A DNA stretch of 64,000 nucleotides from Cryptomeria japonica. Lineage: Eukaryota; Streptophyta; Pinopsida; Cupressales; Cupressaceae. Each line of letters begins with the position of its first letter. Position 1 is the stretch's first letter. Location of the stretch: contig NC_081408.1 of assembly GCF_030272615.1 (NCBI RefSeq), positions 407,928,889 through 407,992,888 on the forward strand, read 5' to 3'. Of this stretch, positions 55,217-64,000 are shown piece by piece. The position numbers were made by a program, and so were the translations under genes. The notes below the pieces were generated by a model. The model ran no database searches. It was given only the letters and a program-made list of their open reading frames with translations, and was not told where the DNA came from.

Positions 55217-55510
55217 TCATCCTGTCAATGTGGCTTTGCTGAGCAAATACTTCAGAGGATCGATTTTAGCTATCAACTTGATGGAGTGAGATAGTAGATA
55301 GTGTCGTAGTTTTTGAGAAGAAAAAACTACTGCGAAGCATGCCTTTTCTGTTGATGAATAGTTAACCTCATATCCCACTAGTGTTCTGTTGATGTAGTAG
55401 ATGGCTCGTTCTTTTCCTTCCTTATCCTCTTGTACGAGCAAAACTCCTAATGATGCTTCGGTAGTTGATACATAGAGTAATAATGGTTTTCTTGGAATTG
55501 GTGACATTAG
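55217..55510 (-). pseudogene. First RNase H of Tat copy 2
   Basis: 96-codon frame: KPLLLYVSTTEASLGVLLVQEDKEGKERAIYYINRTLVGYEVNYSSTEKACFAVVFSSQKLRHYLLSH and KIDPLKYLLSKATLTG. It follows the RT after a short break and stops at 55217; the region to 55140 continues with SEFDIKYVD. Confidence 0.86.
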
Positions 55511-55519
55511 AACATGTGG

Positions 55520-56497
55520 TTACATGAGATATGCCTTGATCTTGTTGAATGCTTCTTCACATTGATGGTCCCATTTGAAATTAACATGTTTGTGCAATAG
55601 GTGAGTAAATGGTTGACATTTATCTGCTAATTGAGCCACAAATCTCCTGATGGACTGGAGTCTTCCTTGTAGTGATCTCAGTTGATTGATATTCTTGGGA
55701 GATGTCATTTCCATGATTTCTTTTACCTTAGCTAGATCTACTTCGATTCCTCTTGCTGAAACAATGTATCCCAGTAGCTTTCTTGAAGTAACACCAAAGG
55801 CACATTTCTTAGGATTTAGCCTTAGCTTGTATTGTTCTAACCTGTCAAAGATCTTTTCTAGTATCTCTATATGTTCTTCTCTGTTGTATGATTTAGCTAA
55901 TATGTCATCCACATAGTCTTCCATGAATGTATGCATCATGTCATGAAATATAGTTGTCATAGCTCTTTGATATGTAGCACCTGCGTTCTTTAATCCAAAA
56001 GGCATGACATTCCAGCAGAAAGTACCCCATGGGCATGTAAAAGTTGTCTTTTCTTGATCTTCGGGTGCTATTTTGATCTGATTGTATCCAGAGAAACCAT
56101 CCATTAGAAAAAACATGGAGTGTCCAGTAGTTAAATCTACAATGATGTCGATGTTAGGCAAAGGAAAGTCGTCCTTTGGACATGCATTATTAAGATCTCT
56201 GAAGTCTGCGCATATTCTGATGCTTTTATCTGGTTTTGAAATAGGAACAATGTAAGATACCCATTGAGGATATGCTACAGGTCTAATGAATCCGACATCC
56301 AGTAATTTCTTTAGTTCTGCTTTGACTAGAAGAGCAATATGAGGATGCATTTTTCTTAATTTCTGTTTGACTGGTTTATCTCTTGGATTAACATTCAAGT
56401 GATGCATAATAAGCTCTGGATCTAACCTTGGCATGTCTACATATGACCAGGCAAAATTGATTTGCCTTTGTTGGAAGAATTCCACATATTGTTGCAT
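55520..56497 (-). pseudogene. Reverse transcriptase of Tat copy 2
   Basis: A 325-codon frame without stops, the best preserved RT of this family in the window. In order: MPRLDPELIMHHLNV, KQKLRKMHPHIALLVKAELKKLLDVGFIRP, ISKPDKSIRICADFRDLNNACPKDDFPLP, FLMDGFSGYNQIKIA, GLKNAGATYQRAM, the catalytic MEDYVDDILAKS, LNPKKCAFGVTS, LRSLQGRLQSIRRF and FKWDHQCEEAFNKIKAYL. It ends in a stop at 55520 where the RNase H should continue, so the polyprotein is still broken. Confidence 0.93.
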
Positions 56498-56542
56498 TTC
56501 TACCTCTGATAGAGATGTTGTCGGATGAAGAATCTTTGGTTG

Positions 56543-57682
56543 CTATGTTGTGCCAATGTTAACTGCCTCTGTTGGTTCGATCAAAATGGATGATCTTTCT
56601 TGATAGTGCTTAGGTAAAGTGTCAAATCTCCCATCTTTCGGTGCCTCGAGGAGGTTTTCACCGTTAGATGCATCCTTTGTTTTTACTTTTTCCTGGTCTA
56701 ATGTTGCCAATGAATGGTTTTCAACATTAGACCTGATATTGTTTTCTTTATTTTCACTTTTGCGACTAGGAGATTTGGCACCCACTTGACTGGAAGATGC
56801 GTTGCTGAAATTCCCGGTGAGAGTTGTTACGGGTTCGCTTGTGTTAAGACATACAGATATGGCATGGTCGTTTGGAAAGGTATCAATGGCGGTATGTCCT
56901 TCATTTTCCCAATCAATAAGCTCGGGGTGGATTAGAGGTAAGGGATCTTCAGGTTGGTATGTTTCAAGGGTTTCAAGAGTCATGATGGAGGTATCAAAGT
57001 TTTCAATATGTGTGTCGGTGTCTAGAACAGTACTCTCGTTAGAGTGATCTCGCGTAAGAAGTTCCTGATTGTCCTTGGTTAAGTCCAAGTTAGCCAAATG
57101 TGATTCTAATTCAAGTGAACTAGTTCCTGACGTTTGTCCTGCATACATGTGAACTATATCGACTTCTATATCTCCTTCAAAGCATTTTTCTTCAACTGAG
57201 AGTGATAGGAATCCCATTCTCATTCATTAGAATCTATATCAATTGCAGCTTGTAGTCTACAGATTTGGTCATATAGCATTTCTTTTTCTTTTCTGGCTAT
57301 ACTTTTTCTTCTTTCATATTCAACCTCTTCAGGACCGAGATTGAGTTTTGTCAACTTTTCTATGAGTTATCCTGAACTTATATTAGCTTCTTTCTTGTTT
57401 TGATTGAGATTTAAGGCTTTTTGAGAGATGTTTTTAGTTGGTTTCTCTTGTTGATTTGAAACTTGTTTATTTTGCCATTTTGTGTTTGCTTGTGCTTTTG
57501 CTTAACTGATTTTTCTTCCCTTTCAATTGCCAGTTGTTCTTATCTGTTTTCGTATTCCTCTTGTTGTTGACTAAAAGATGTGTCTTCCGGTATAGTGACT
57601 TGTCCATACCCTAAACCTGCTTTGTCTGTAGTTTGCTGAGTATGAGGCTGAATAGGTTTTGAGATACCTTCCTTTCTTTTTC
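56543..57682 (-). pseudogene. Acidic protease-RT linker of Tat copy 2
   Basis: The frame 57223-56543 (226 codons) is acidic with LPLIHPELIDWENEGH, FPNDHA, a Ser/Lys/Asn-rich segment (KSPSRKSENKENNIRSN), GENLLEAPKDGRFDTLPKHYQERSS and ILIEPTEAVNIGT. The same words occur at 3717-4388 in copy 1. Upstream, 57224-57682 has Lys/Gln/Glu-rich frames broken by stops. No enzyme is recognised. Since copies keep it, it is probably a structural or interaction segment. Confidence 0.62.
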
Positions 57683-58229
57683 CTATAGGGCCTGTCCTAG
57701 CGTATCCCATCTTTCTAAGAATGTTGAATCCTTTTCCATATTTTTCTGTAGGTATTTTGACATTGTTGACTTCTTATTGAACTTCTTCATCTTTGTATAG
57801 CCACTGTAGCACATCTTTGTCTTATGTTTCCTCTGATAAGGTTCCAACACTAATGAATGCTTCACAATTGGTTGTTGTTTAGAGCTTGATGGTTTTTCCA
57901 AGGATTTAGGAGAAAGTGGTAATTGTGATATTGAGTATTCTTCGTTCCCTTGATTGCTTAGCTGCATTTGTTTTTCCATACTTGATAGAATAGAGGCGAA
58001 TGATTTTTCCGTGGATTGTGTGCTTGAAGATGTTACCTCCCTGTTATGTGGAACAATTACTTCTTGACCCATTTTTAGATTGTTGCAATATTGGAATGGA
58101 TTTGCATCTGCAGATATTGTGATTTATTTTCCTTCGCAGGGAAATTTTACACATTGATGATAGGTTGATGGGACAACTTGCAAGTCATGTATCCATGGTC
58201 TCCCTAGGAGCACATTATATGATAGGTCC
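57683..58229 (-). pseudogene. Protease C-terminal part of Tat copy 2, cut by the element at 58230
   Basis: From 58229 the minus strand reads [30 protein letters not shown] and ADANPFQYCN, then the frame 58072-57683 (MGQEVIVPHNREVTSSSTQS, EKSFASILSSMEKQMQ). Copy 1 has the equivalent NILLDRP, QVVPSTYYQRIKFPYNG, NNPFQYYN and DSLVPHNKEA. The break inside the protease fold marks the insertion point of the next element. Confidence 0.82.
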
Positions 58230-59207
58230 TGTAGACACCTAAAATTAACATTTGATTAATTTAAGCCTATCAACATAATTAATTAGCTTAATTGTGTTAT
58301 CCTTATTCCTCTCAGAATCAATTAAATCTAATTTAATTAATCCTGTCACTATAGTCCAATAATTAATTTATCAAATAAATTAATTTCTCCTATTCTTCTA
58401 AAGTCCTCTCAATAATTATTTCGTCTAAAACCCACTCAGTTAATTAATTCTAATTAATTAACCTAGTCATGTGATTCCTACAAATCACTTTTCCTAATCC
58501 CACTCAACCTAATTAATCCTCCTTGAATCTCTCATAATCATGATTATCATTATTCTCCAATTTTTAATTCCCACTCATGTCACATCAAACTTTGAATCTC
58601 CCAAAGAGATTCAAATTTCTTTGAATCCCTCAATGCATCCTTATTTTGGAATTTTTAATTCCTCAAGTTTGAAATTCAAATTTCTCCCCCCTTTTTCCAA
58701 AGGAATTTTATATTCCTGTTTATTTTCCCAAGGCACCCTTGATCCATGCCTTCTATCCAAAATCAATCTCAACCCTTCATAATCAAATCAATCTTGACCC
58801 TCCATTGGCCTTCTCCAATCTATAAATTGGAGCCAATTATCCTCACAAAAGGATCCACTTCTCATGCATCCTCATGCTACTCTATTCTCCTCTCATCCTC
58901 TTCTAATCCTTACTCAAATCTAATAATCCAATAATCCATCAATCCACTTACCTTGTTGAGCACAAGGAGAGCAATCCACATTCACTCATCTCTCTCCAAC
59001 TCTCCATTTGTCAAACTTTGGAGCTAGCAAAGTTCGTGGAGGCAAGGAGGACAAGGAAGAACTACTTGCAATGGGAGCTTCATGAGTATACTTATGTTTT
59101 ATTTTGTTTTCGTGATGTTCTTGTTCAAATCTTTCTTGATATCTCATTTAAATGGTTTTTGTGTTTATTGAATGCTAATCAGGCACTAACCATCTTATTG
59201 TGAGACA
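58230..59207 (+). repeat. 5' LTR of the plus-strand element
   Basis: 978 bp from TGTAGACACCTAAAATTAAC to TTATTGTGAGACA, followed four bases later by a primer-binding site. Start, AATTAATT-rich U3 and TATA position agree with the LTRs of Tat copies 1 and 2. Frames inside (58540-59203) are not considered genes. Confidence 0.85.
58821..58828 (+). promoter_or_regulatory. TATA box in the LTR of the plus-strand element
   Basis: CTATAAATTGGAG, preceded by the U3 words TGACCCTCCATTGG that resemble TTGACCGTTGATT before the TATA box of the copy 2 LTR. Confidence 0.6.
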
Positions 59208-59211
59208 TTTT

Positions 59212-59231
59212 TGGCACGCCCGGTGGGACCC
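59212..59231 (+). other. Primer-binding site of the plus-strand element
   Basis: TGGCACGCCCGGTGGGACCC, beginning with TGG as required for tRNA priming. It resembles but is not identical to the copy 1 site TGGCACCCACCGTGGGGCTC. Confidence 0.72.
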
Positions 59232-59279
59232 ACGTCCCTGAATTTAGCCTCTTTTTGCAAGTTTTTATGAATTTTTTCG

Positions 59280-59620
59280 CAGGTTCACGTATCAGTGCGA
59301 GCGCACGCGCATTAACACGACCGTTTCTGGATCAGCACGACCACCTCGGGTTCGGCGCAACCGCAGGAAAAATTTCAAAATTTTGGGTGCCACTATGTTT
59401 CAATGCGACCGCCTTGGCTTCAGTGTGTCCACCCAGAAAAATTCTTCTATCTCCTCCTCATTCTTCCTCTTCTTCATTCTTCTCTCTTCTCGCTTCTGTT
59501 TTTGTTTCAGCGCGACCGCTCTGCGATTAGCGCAAGCGTTTCTGTGAAAATTTGAATTTGAAATTTTTAGGTGATAACTTTAGTTGTATCAGCGCAAGCG
59601 CCTGCTAATCAGTGCGACTG
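59280..59620 (+). repeat. Array of CAGCGCGACCGC-like words in the leader
   Basis: Recurring plus-strand words: cagtgcgagcgcacgcgc, cagcacgacc, cggcgcaaccgc, caatgcgaccgcc, cagcgcgaccgctctgcg, tagcgcaagcg, cagcgcaagcgcc and cagtgcgactgc. Their spacing is irregular (about 20-110 bp) and the DNA between is unrelated. The array lies at the same relative place (just inside the primer-binding site) as the GCGCTA words of copy 1. The frame 59255-59530 is a by-product. Confidence 0.6.
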
Positions 59621-60378
59621 CATTTTTTTTGTTTCTGTTTAAATTTTAAAATTTATTATGTTTTTTAGTCATATCTTCTTTATCTTAATTATGTTTTCCT
59701 CCAAACTCCACTAGATCCCCCACAATTTCATTTTGCACATTTCCTTCCTTGGGGACCTTATCCCAGATTCCACTTTTTGAAGCCCAAAATCCCACATTCC
59801 TCTATTTTTAGGGTTTTCCATAACTCCTTCCACTTTTATCCAATCACCTCCAAATTTTCCCATATTGTCTATCTCCAACTTTTGCTTCTTTGTCCCTCTT
59901 GGACAAATTTTTCCATTCCTTCACCTCTCCTCCAAAATCCCCATTTTATGCTTGCCTATCCCTTGGAAAGTGGCAAAAAACCTAGTCAAACCCCATTTAC
60001 CCATCAAAGTTTCCTCCAAATCCACATTTGTCATTAGTAGAAAAGTTTTTATTCGTATTTTTCTACTCATTCCTAAAAAATAAAAAATAAAAATATTTTT
60101 GTCATTTTGTTGTCTTTTTGCAGGACACTTGTTGAAGACTTCATTTTCAAACTACTAATCAAGTTGTTTTGCAGGTTGCCTTAGAAAATCCGACCAAACA
60201 TTGTGTTTTTCTTAAATTATTCTGGACACCTAGATCTAATTAGGGGTAAAAGAACTCTTGCTTTTTGTGTTTGAGGAAAGTGTAGAGGTAGGAGAGTATG
60301 CTCTTGTCTACATAGACAATCAGAAATCCCGACCCTCGAACCTTTTCTTGTTTGATAGCATGCTTACCCTTAGCGGGC
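59621..60378 (+). other. Leader sequence, no gene recognised
   Basis: C/T-rich leader with short frames (59777-60083) that have no family motif. No repeats noticed. Confidence 0.4.
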
Positions 60379-60467
60379 CTGCCCTCCCAACTTGCTCTTT
60401 GAGAAGGTAAGAGGGGAACGACCCAAGTGAGTACACCCAAACCTGAGGTTCCCAACTCACTATAATA
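60379..60467 (+). promoter_or_regulatory. Leader block conserved with Tat copy 1
   Basis: CTGCCCTCC, AACTTGC, AAGAGGGGAACGACC, AAGTGAG, GGTTCCCAAC and CACTATAAT in this order, matching 9921-9818 on the minus strand. It is the longest clear similarity between the two leaders. A role in RNA packaging or dimerisation is a guess from its position. Confidence 0.55.
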
Positions 60468-61039
60468 AATAGGCCATTGACTACGAAAGGGTCAATGGTT
60501 GGGGCTATATGAGAGTTCACTCTCACATTGGGTGCTTAGTAGGATCTTAGAGATCTCAATCATGCTTGTGTGACTACTAAGTTCTTGGTGCTTCATTGGG
60601 CTACAGGCTTCAATTGCGCTTGTGCAACTATGAAGGGTAGCTCCTAATGGGAAGACTTACTAAACACCTTGTGCATGGTGGCCAAAAACCTTCTAGTCAT
60701 TGGTGCAGGAGGTTGGACCTCCGAAGCCGCCCATATTTTTACAGCCCTTAGTAGAGACACAAAGTTCGCCATGAGGAGTTTTCATGGGAATTGATGCTTG
60801 GCTGCCCCGAAGAAGTGAGTGTCATGGATGGGAGCTAGTGGGGTCAAGCATCTAAGTGTCCGCTCTGGGTAAGCGTAGCTAGGAAACCAATTGGGATCCA
60901 TTGACTATTGTCTTTTCTCACCATAAGATATGTTGTGAAGGAGCATGAGTGTCTTTTGAGTCTAACTTCTTTCGACCATTGTGTTTTCTTTACTTGACAT
61001 CTCTTGCCAAGTCCATCCCCCACAACCAATCAATCATCC

Positions 61040-61600
61040 CTCTTTCCAAATTCCATCTTACCATCATAATCTATTTCTATCTATCCAAGAAACTCTCCAA
61101 CCCCCAATCCACTTTCATCCATTCAAACAATCATCCTTCCTCAACTAATATTCATTCTTCCTCCAATCCAACCAATCAAACCAATTCCAATCAATCAAAT
61201 CCATCCATCTTCCTAATCCAATTCAATCCAATCTAATCCAATTCAACCCAATCCAATCTAATCCAATTCAAACCAAATCCAATCCAACTAATCTAATCCA
61301 ATCAAGTCCTAATCTAAGGACTCATCCAATTCCAATCCAAATCAACCAATCCAATCAAATCAAGTCCTAATCCAAGGATCAATCCAATCCATTCAATCAA
61401 TCATCCAATCTAATCAAATCAAGTCCTAATCCAAAGACCATTCCAATCCAATCAAGTCAATTCCAATCCAAATAAAAAATCCAAATCAAATCAAATCTAA
61501 TCCATCATCATTCCAAGCCAAGTCTTAATCCATCATCATTCCAAGCCAAGTCATAATCCTCATCTTCATTTAACATTATCTTCTAATCCTTCACTCTCAA
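61040..61600 (+). repeat. Low-complexity AATCCAA-type tract
   Basis: Dominated by the degenerate words ATCCAATCCAAT and AATCAAATCAAGTCCTAATCCAA, with almost no G on the plus strand. Similar words return at 63600-63800. The phrase CAAGTCCTAATCCAA(G/A)GA occurs several times, so some longer-period repetition is mixed in. Confidence 0.65.
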
Positions 61601-61601
61601 C

Positions 61602-62515
61602 ATGACTACCCATAATTTCAAAGCTTGGTATGAGAAGATGCTCATAGAAATTCACAAACCTGCCTACCAAGTTAATCCCATAATCTCCCACTCTCCTATC
61701 ATACCTTCACCCATTCCATCTCAACACATTGCACCCAATCCTGATCTATACCATATCTCTTATCCTTCCTCTACCTTCGACAAGGGAAATCCATCTTATT
61801 CCCCATCCATATCTCCATCTCATTCCCCATCCATATCTTCATATTATCCCCCATCGACATACTCCTCTAATCCAATATGTATACCTCCATCTCCCCCCCA
61901 TCTACATCCCAATTCCCATCCTTCTACAACACATACATTACCTCTACTCCCCATCCAAACCCTTTACTCCATAGTCCTCCAATCATTAATCTTAATCCTC
62001 CATCTAATCCTAATATATCCAATTCCAATCCTAATCCTAATCCTCCATCTAAACCCAATCCTAATCCTCCATCTAATCCTAATCCTCCAAAATCCATATT
62101 GTCCACGTCCTCCAAATCCATCATCCATAATCTTATCCAAGACATGCTAGCAAAGGAGACAAAATCCTCACCTCAAAGCAAAGTGGCTAAGTCTCCTCAA
62201 GTCCTTCATCCACCCCAATCACCTCCACCTCAAAACAAATCCCAATCCCCCACACTTAATGATACCCCCATTTCTCCATCTACTCACATCAAATCTTTCG
62301 TATCTTCCTCCATCACACAATCCCCACAACTCCAAACATGCCAAAAGCTTGTTCCAAAGCATGCTACTATAGAAACCTCTCCATCTCATGATCCAATCAT
62401 CCCTCCTGCTCCATCTCATGATAATCTCTCTTGTCAAGATCAAAGTATCCCTTCATCTCCATGTCATGATCCCAATCCATCCACACTTGAAAATAATAAT
62501 TTTAGCTATTTTTAA
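61602..62515 (+). pseudogene. Pro/Ser/Asn-rich ORF of the plus-strand element (frameshifted)
   Basis: The ATG at 61602 opens MTTHNFKAWYEKMLIEIHKP, then Ser/Pro-rich repeats (SYSPSISPSHSPSISS). Near 61960-61980 the composition shows that the coding frame moves to the one ending at 62515 (NPPSNPNISNSNPNPNPPSKPN, IIHNLIQDMLAKETKS, SPSHDPIIPPAPSHDN, ENNNFSYF). Joined it would be about 300 residues, so a small indel is likely. The start KAWYEKML has a helical look; the rest should be disordered. I do not recognise the family. It sits where the extra ORF1 of Tat elements is expected, but shows no clear similarity to ORF1 of copy 1. Confidence 0.5.
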
Positions 62516-62541
62516 TTCCTCACATAATTAATTATGATTCT

Positions 62542-62978
62542 GATCATGTCTTATACAAGATGAATTCTTCCTAAAACCAGACGTTGTGATCAATCATGTC
62601 TTATACGAGATGAATCCTTCCTGAAACCAGACGCTTTGATCATGTCTTATACAGGATGAATCCTTCCTGAAACCAGACATTGTGATCAATCATGTCTTAT
62701 ACAGGATGAATCCTTCCTGAAACTAGACGCTCTGATCATGTCTTATATAGGATGAATCCTTCCTGAAACCAGACGCTCTGATCATGTCTTATAGAGGATG
62801 AATCCTTCCTGAAACCAGACACTCTGATCATGTCTTATACAGGATGAATCCTTCCTAAAACTAGATGCTCTGATCATGTCTTATACAAGATGAATCCTTC
62901 CTGAAACTAGATGCTCTGATCATGTCTTATACAGGATGAATCCTTCCTAGAACTAGATGCTCTGATCATGTCTTATAC
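62542..62978 (+). repeat. Tandem array of about 46-50-bp units (nine plus a partial)
   Basis: Each unit starts GATCATGTCTTATACAGGAT, continues GAATCCTTCCTGAAACCAGA and ends CGCTCT or TGTGATCA. Units differ by a few bases. The array is bracketed by a repeated flank: TTTTTAATTCCTCACATAATTAATTA at about 62513-62538 and a near copy at 62989-63014. No spacers of differing sequence lie between, so it is not a CRISPR array. Confidence 0.88.
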
Positions 62979-63019
62979 ACAATTAATTATTTTTAATTCC
63001 TCACACAATTAATTAATTA

Positions 63020-64000
63020 ATTATGTTAATTCAAATTCTCCTCAATATTAATTAAATATAATTAATATTGTCACTCGTGTGTAAACCCCTCATCCCCTTG
63101 CACTCTACACTTGGGGGAAAGCTTCATCCACACAATCCTCCCATCCATCTACATCATATCTTAGTCCATTCTCATATCCTATCTTTGATCTTGACATTCC
63201 TATCCACATCCTCCATCTCATATCCCTCATCCTATCAAAATAAATCCTCCATTCCTATCTTTCATCTTGATCATATAAGAGGCAAACTAATGTATATGCA
63301 TGCATGCTTTGGAGCATTCAAGCCTTAACCCTCTACCATCCATATCCATTACACATTATCTTTCAAACTCATACATCTTTATCCACCATTCTTGCATCCT
63401 TAATTCCACTACCTCTAGTGTGCGGCATTGCACTCCCTTGCAGCATAGTCCTTGGGTCTCCATTACCCTACCCTCCATCCTTCATTCCTTTATTTCCTAT
63501 CCATATCCATCCACTTAATCCATCTATCCGAATAATAACCCCCTCCTATCCAAACAAATCCCTCATCCATCTATCCTCTTACCAATCCTTGGTTCTCCCT
63601 TGTCATTAGTTCCATTCAATCAAATCCTATCCACCAATCCACCCCATCCAATCCAATTTATAATCCAATCCTATCTTATCCAATCATCTCTTCCAATTCA
63701 ATCATTAATCCCATCCTCAATCCAATCCTATTCAATCATCCATCCTCCTTTTCATCCTATCTAATCATTTATCCTCCTCCCAATCCTATCCAATCCATCA
63801 AACTGAGCTTTCCCCATCTACCTGAGCTCGCACTAACTTGTGCCAAATCCAAGCACCCATCCATACTACATTAATCAAATCCAAGTAACAATCCTCTCAT
63901 CTGCAGATCTTGCACATCCAACTTGTCTTTTGTCATTCATCAATCAATCCATCACCTGCCCATCGGGATATATCCTTCCCTAGTCCGACAGTTTATCCAA
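63020..64000 (+). other. G-poor low-complexity end of the window, no gene recognised
   Basis: C/A/T-rich plus strand with ATCC-type words; several overlapping short frames (63068-63609) have no family motif and exist because the low G content removes many stop codons. A G run at 63112-63116 (ACTTGGGGGAAAGC) could be a polypurine tract, but no LTR start follows it. Confidence 0.45.

Larger units (their letters stand above)
50447..58229 (-). mobile_element. Tat-lineage Ty3/gypsy element, copy 2 (5' part cut off)
   Basis: The minus strand carries a protease tail, linker, RT, RNase H, aRNase H, integrase, 3' untranslated region with a tandem array, and the 3' LTR (50447-51453). Domains match copy 1 at 1-5760 with the same order and similar residues. 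At 58229 its protease region is interrupted by the plus-strand element starting at 58230; gag and 5' LTR should lie beyond the right window edge. Less damaged than copy 1. Confidence 0.92.
58230..64000 (+). mobile_element. Plus-strand Tat-like LTR element without visible gag-pol (runs off window)
   Basis: It starts with a complete LTR (58230-59207) and a primer-binding site, followed by a leader with GCGC-type words, a block shared with the leader of Tat copy 1, a frameshifted Pro/Ser/Asn-rich ORF (61602-62515) and a tandem array shared with the 3' region of Tat copy 2. In 5.8 kb no capsid, protease or RT motif is found. It may be a non-autonomous Tat relative, or gag-pol may start after 64000. 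It inserted into the protease region of copy 2; the candidate target duplication on this side is GGTCC (58225-58229). Confidence 0.78.

Noticed and set aside
59255-59530. 91-codon frame in the leader of the plus-strand element
   Set aside because: Its sequence is the product of the GCGC-word array; no start context or family motif.
61924-62443. Minus-strand frames opposite the Pro/Ser/Asn-rich ORF (Gly/Leu-rich)
   Set aside because: Antisense shadows of ATCC-type repeats; the repeating GLDGGLGL pattern is the complement of the low-complexity tract.
62542-62978. CRISPR-like regular array
   Set aside because: The units are contiguous tandem repeats without unique spacers, the DNA is plant nuclear, and the same unit occurs in a retroelement 3' region.

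Overview
The window is nuclear DNA from a seed plant. The single host gene, a cytochrome c with plant-type protein ends, is split by a 9.2-kb intron. Almost everything else is old, nested and mutated retrotransposon sequence plus one piece of plastid DNA. That mix, with very long introns and decayed Tat, chromovirus and copia elements, suits a large gymnosperm (conifer-like) genome. The species cannot be named from the sequence.

Left block (1-22830). A Tat-lineage Ty3/gypsy element lies on the minus strand (5' LTR 11005-12466, primer-binding site 10981-11000, then a small ORF1, gag, PR, RT, RNase H, a second aRNase H and integrase down to 504). It is inserted in the 3' LTR of a minus-strand Ty1/copia element (5' LTR 18234-19464). 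The copia element is itself inserted in a much older plus-strand Tat relic (19465-21330). That relic was also hit by a composite, trimer-like SINE (20035-20458) with a perfect 12-bp target-site duplication. A 3' chromovirus fragment with a chromodomain follows (22210-22830).

Host gene (24780-35050). Cytochrome c is on the minus strand with exons 34766-34655, 34566-34433 and 25267-25175, giving a complete 112-residue reading frame. Intron 2 (25268-34432) holds tandem duplications, a plastid psbB-derived insertion (29390-30009) and a 5'-truncated LINE fragment with a broken RNase H (31625-33272).

Chromovirus block (35890-50133). Three LTRs of about 1635 bp separate two internal regions, all on the minus strand. 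Only the outermost ends carry the 5-bp duplication TGGTC, so this LTR-internal-LTR-internal-LTR structure occupies one insertion site. Both internal regions share premature stops and also carry private ones.

Right block (50447-64000). A second Tat element (minus, 3' LTR 50447-51453, pol end 53293) is interrupted in its protease region at 58229 by a plus-strand LTR element that runs off the window. This last element has a Tat-like LTR and primer site, a leader block shared with the first Tat copy, a frameshifted Pro/Ser/Asn-rich ORF and a roughly 46-50-bp tandem array also found near the 3' LTR of the second Tat copy. No gag-pol is seen in its 5.8 kb, so it may be a non-autonomous partner of the Tat family. 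No intact transposon polyprotein remains, and no rRNA, tRNA gene or CRISPR array was found.
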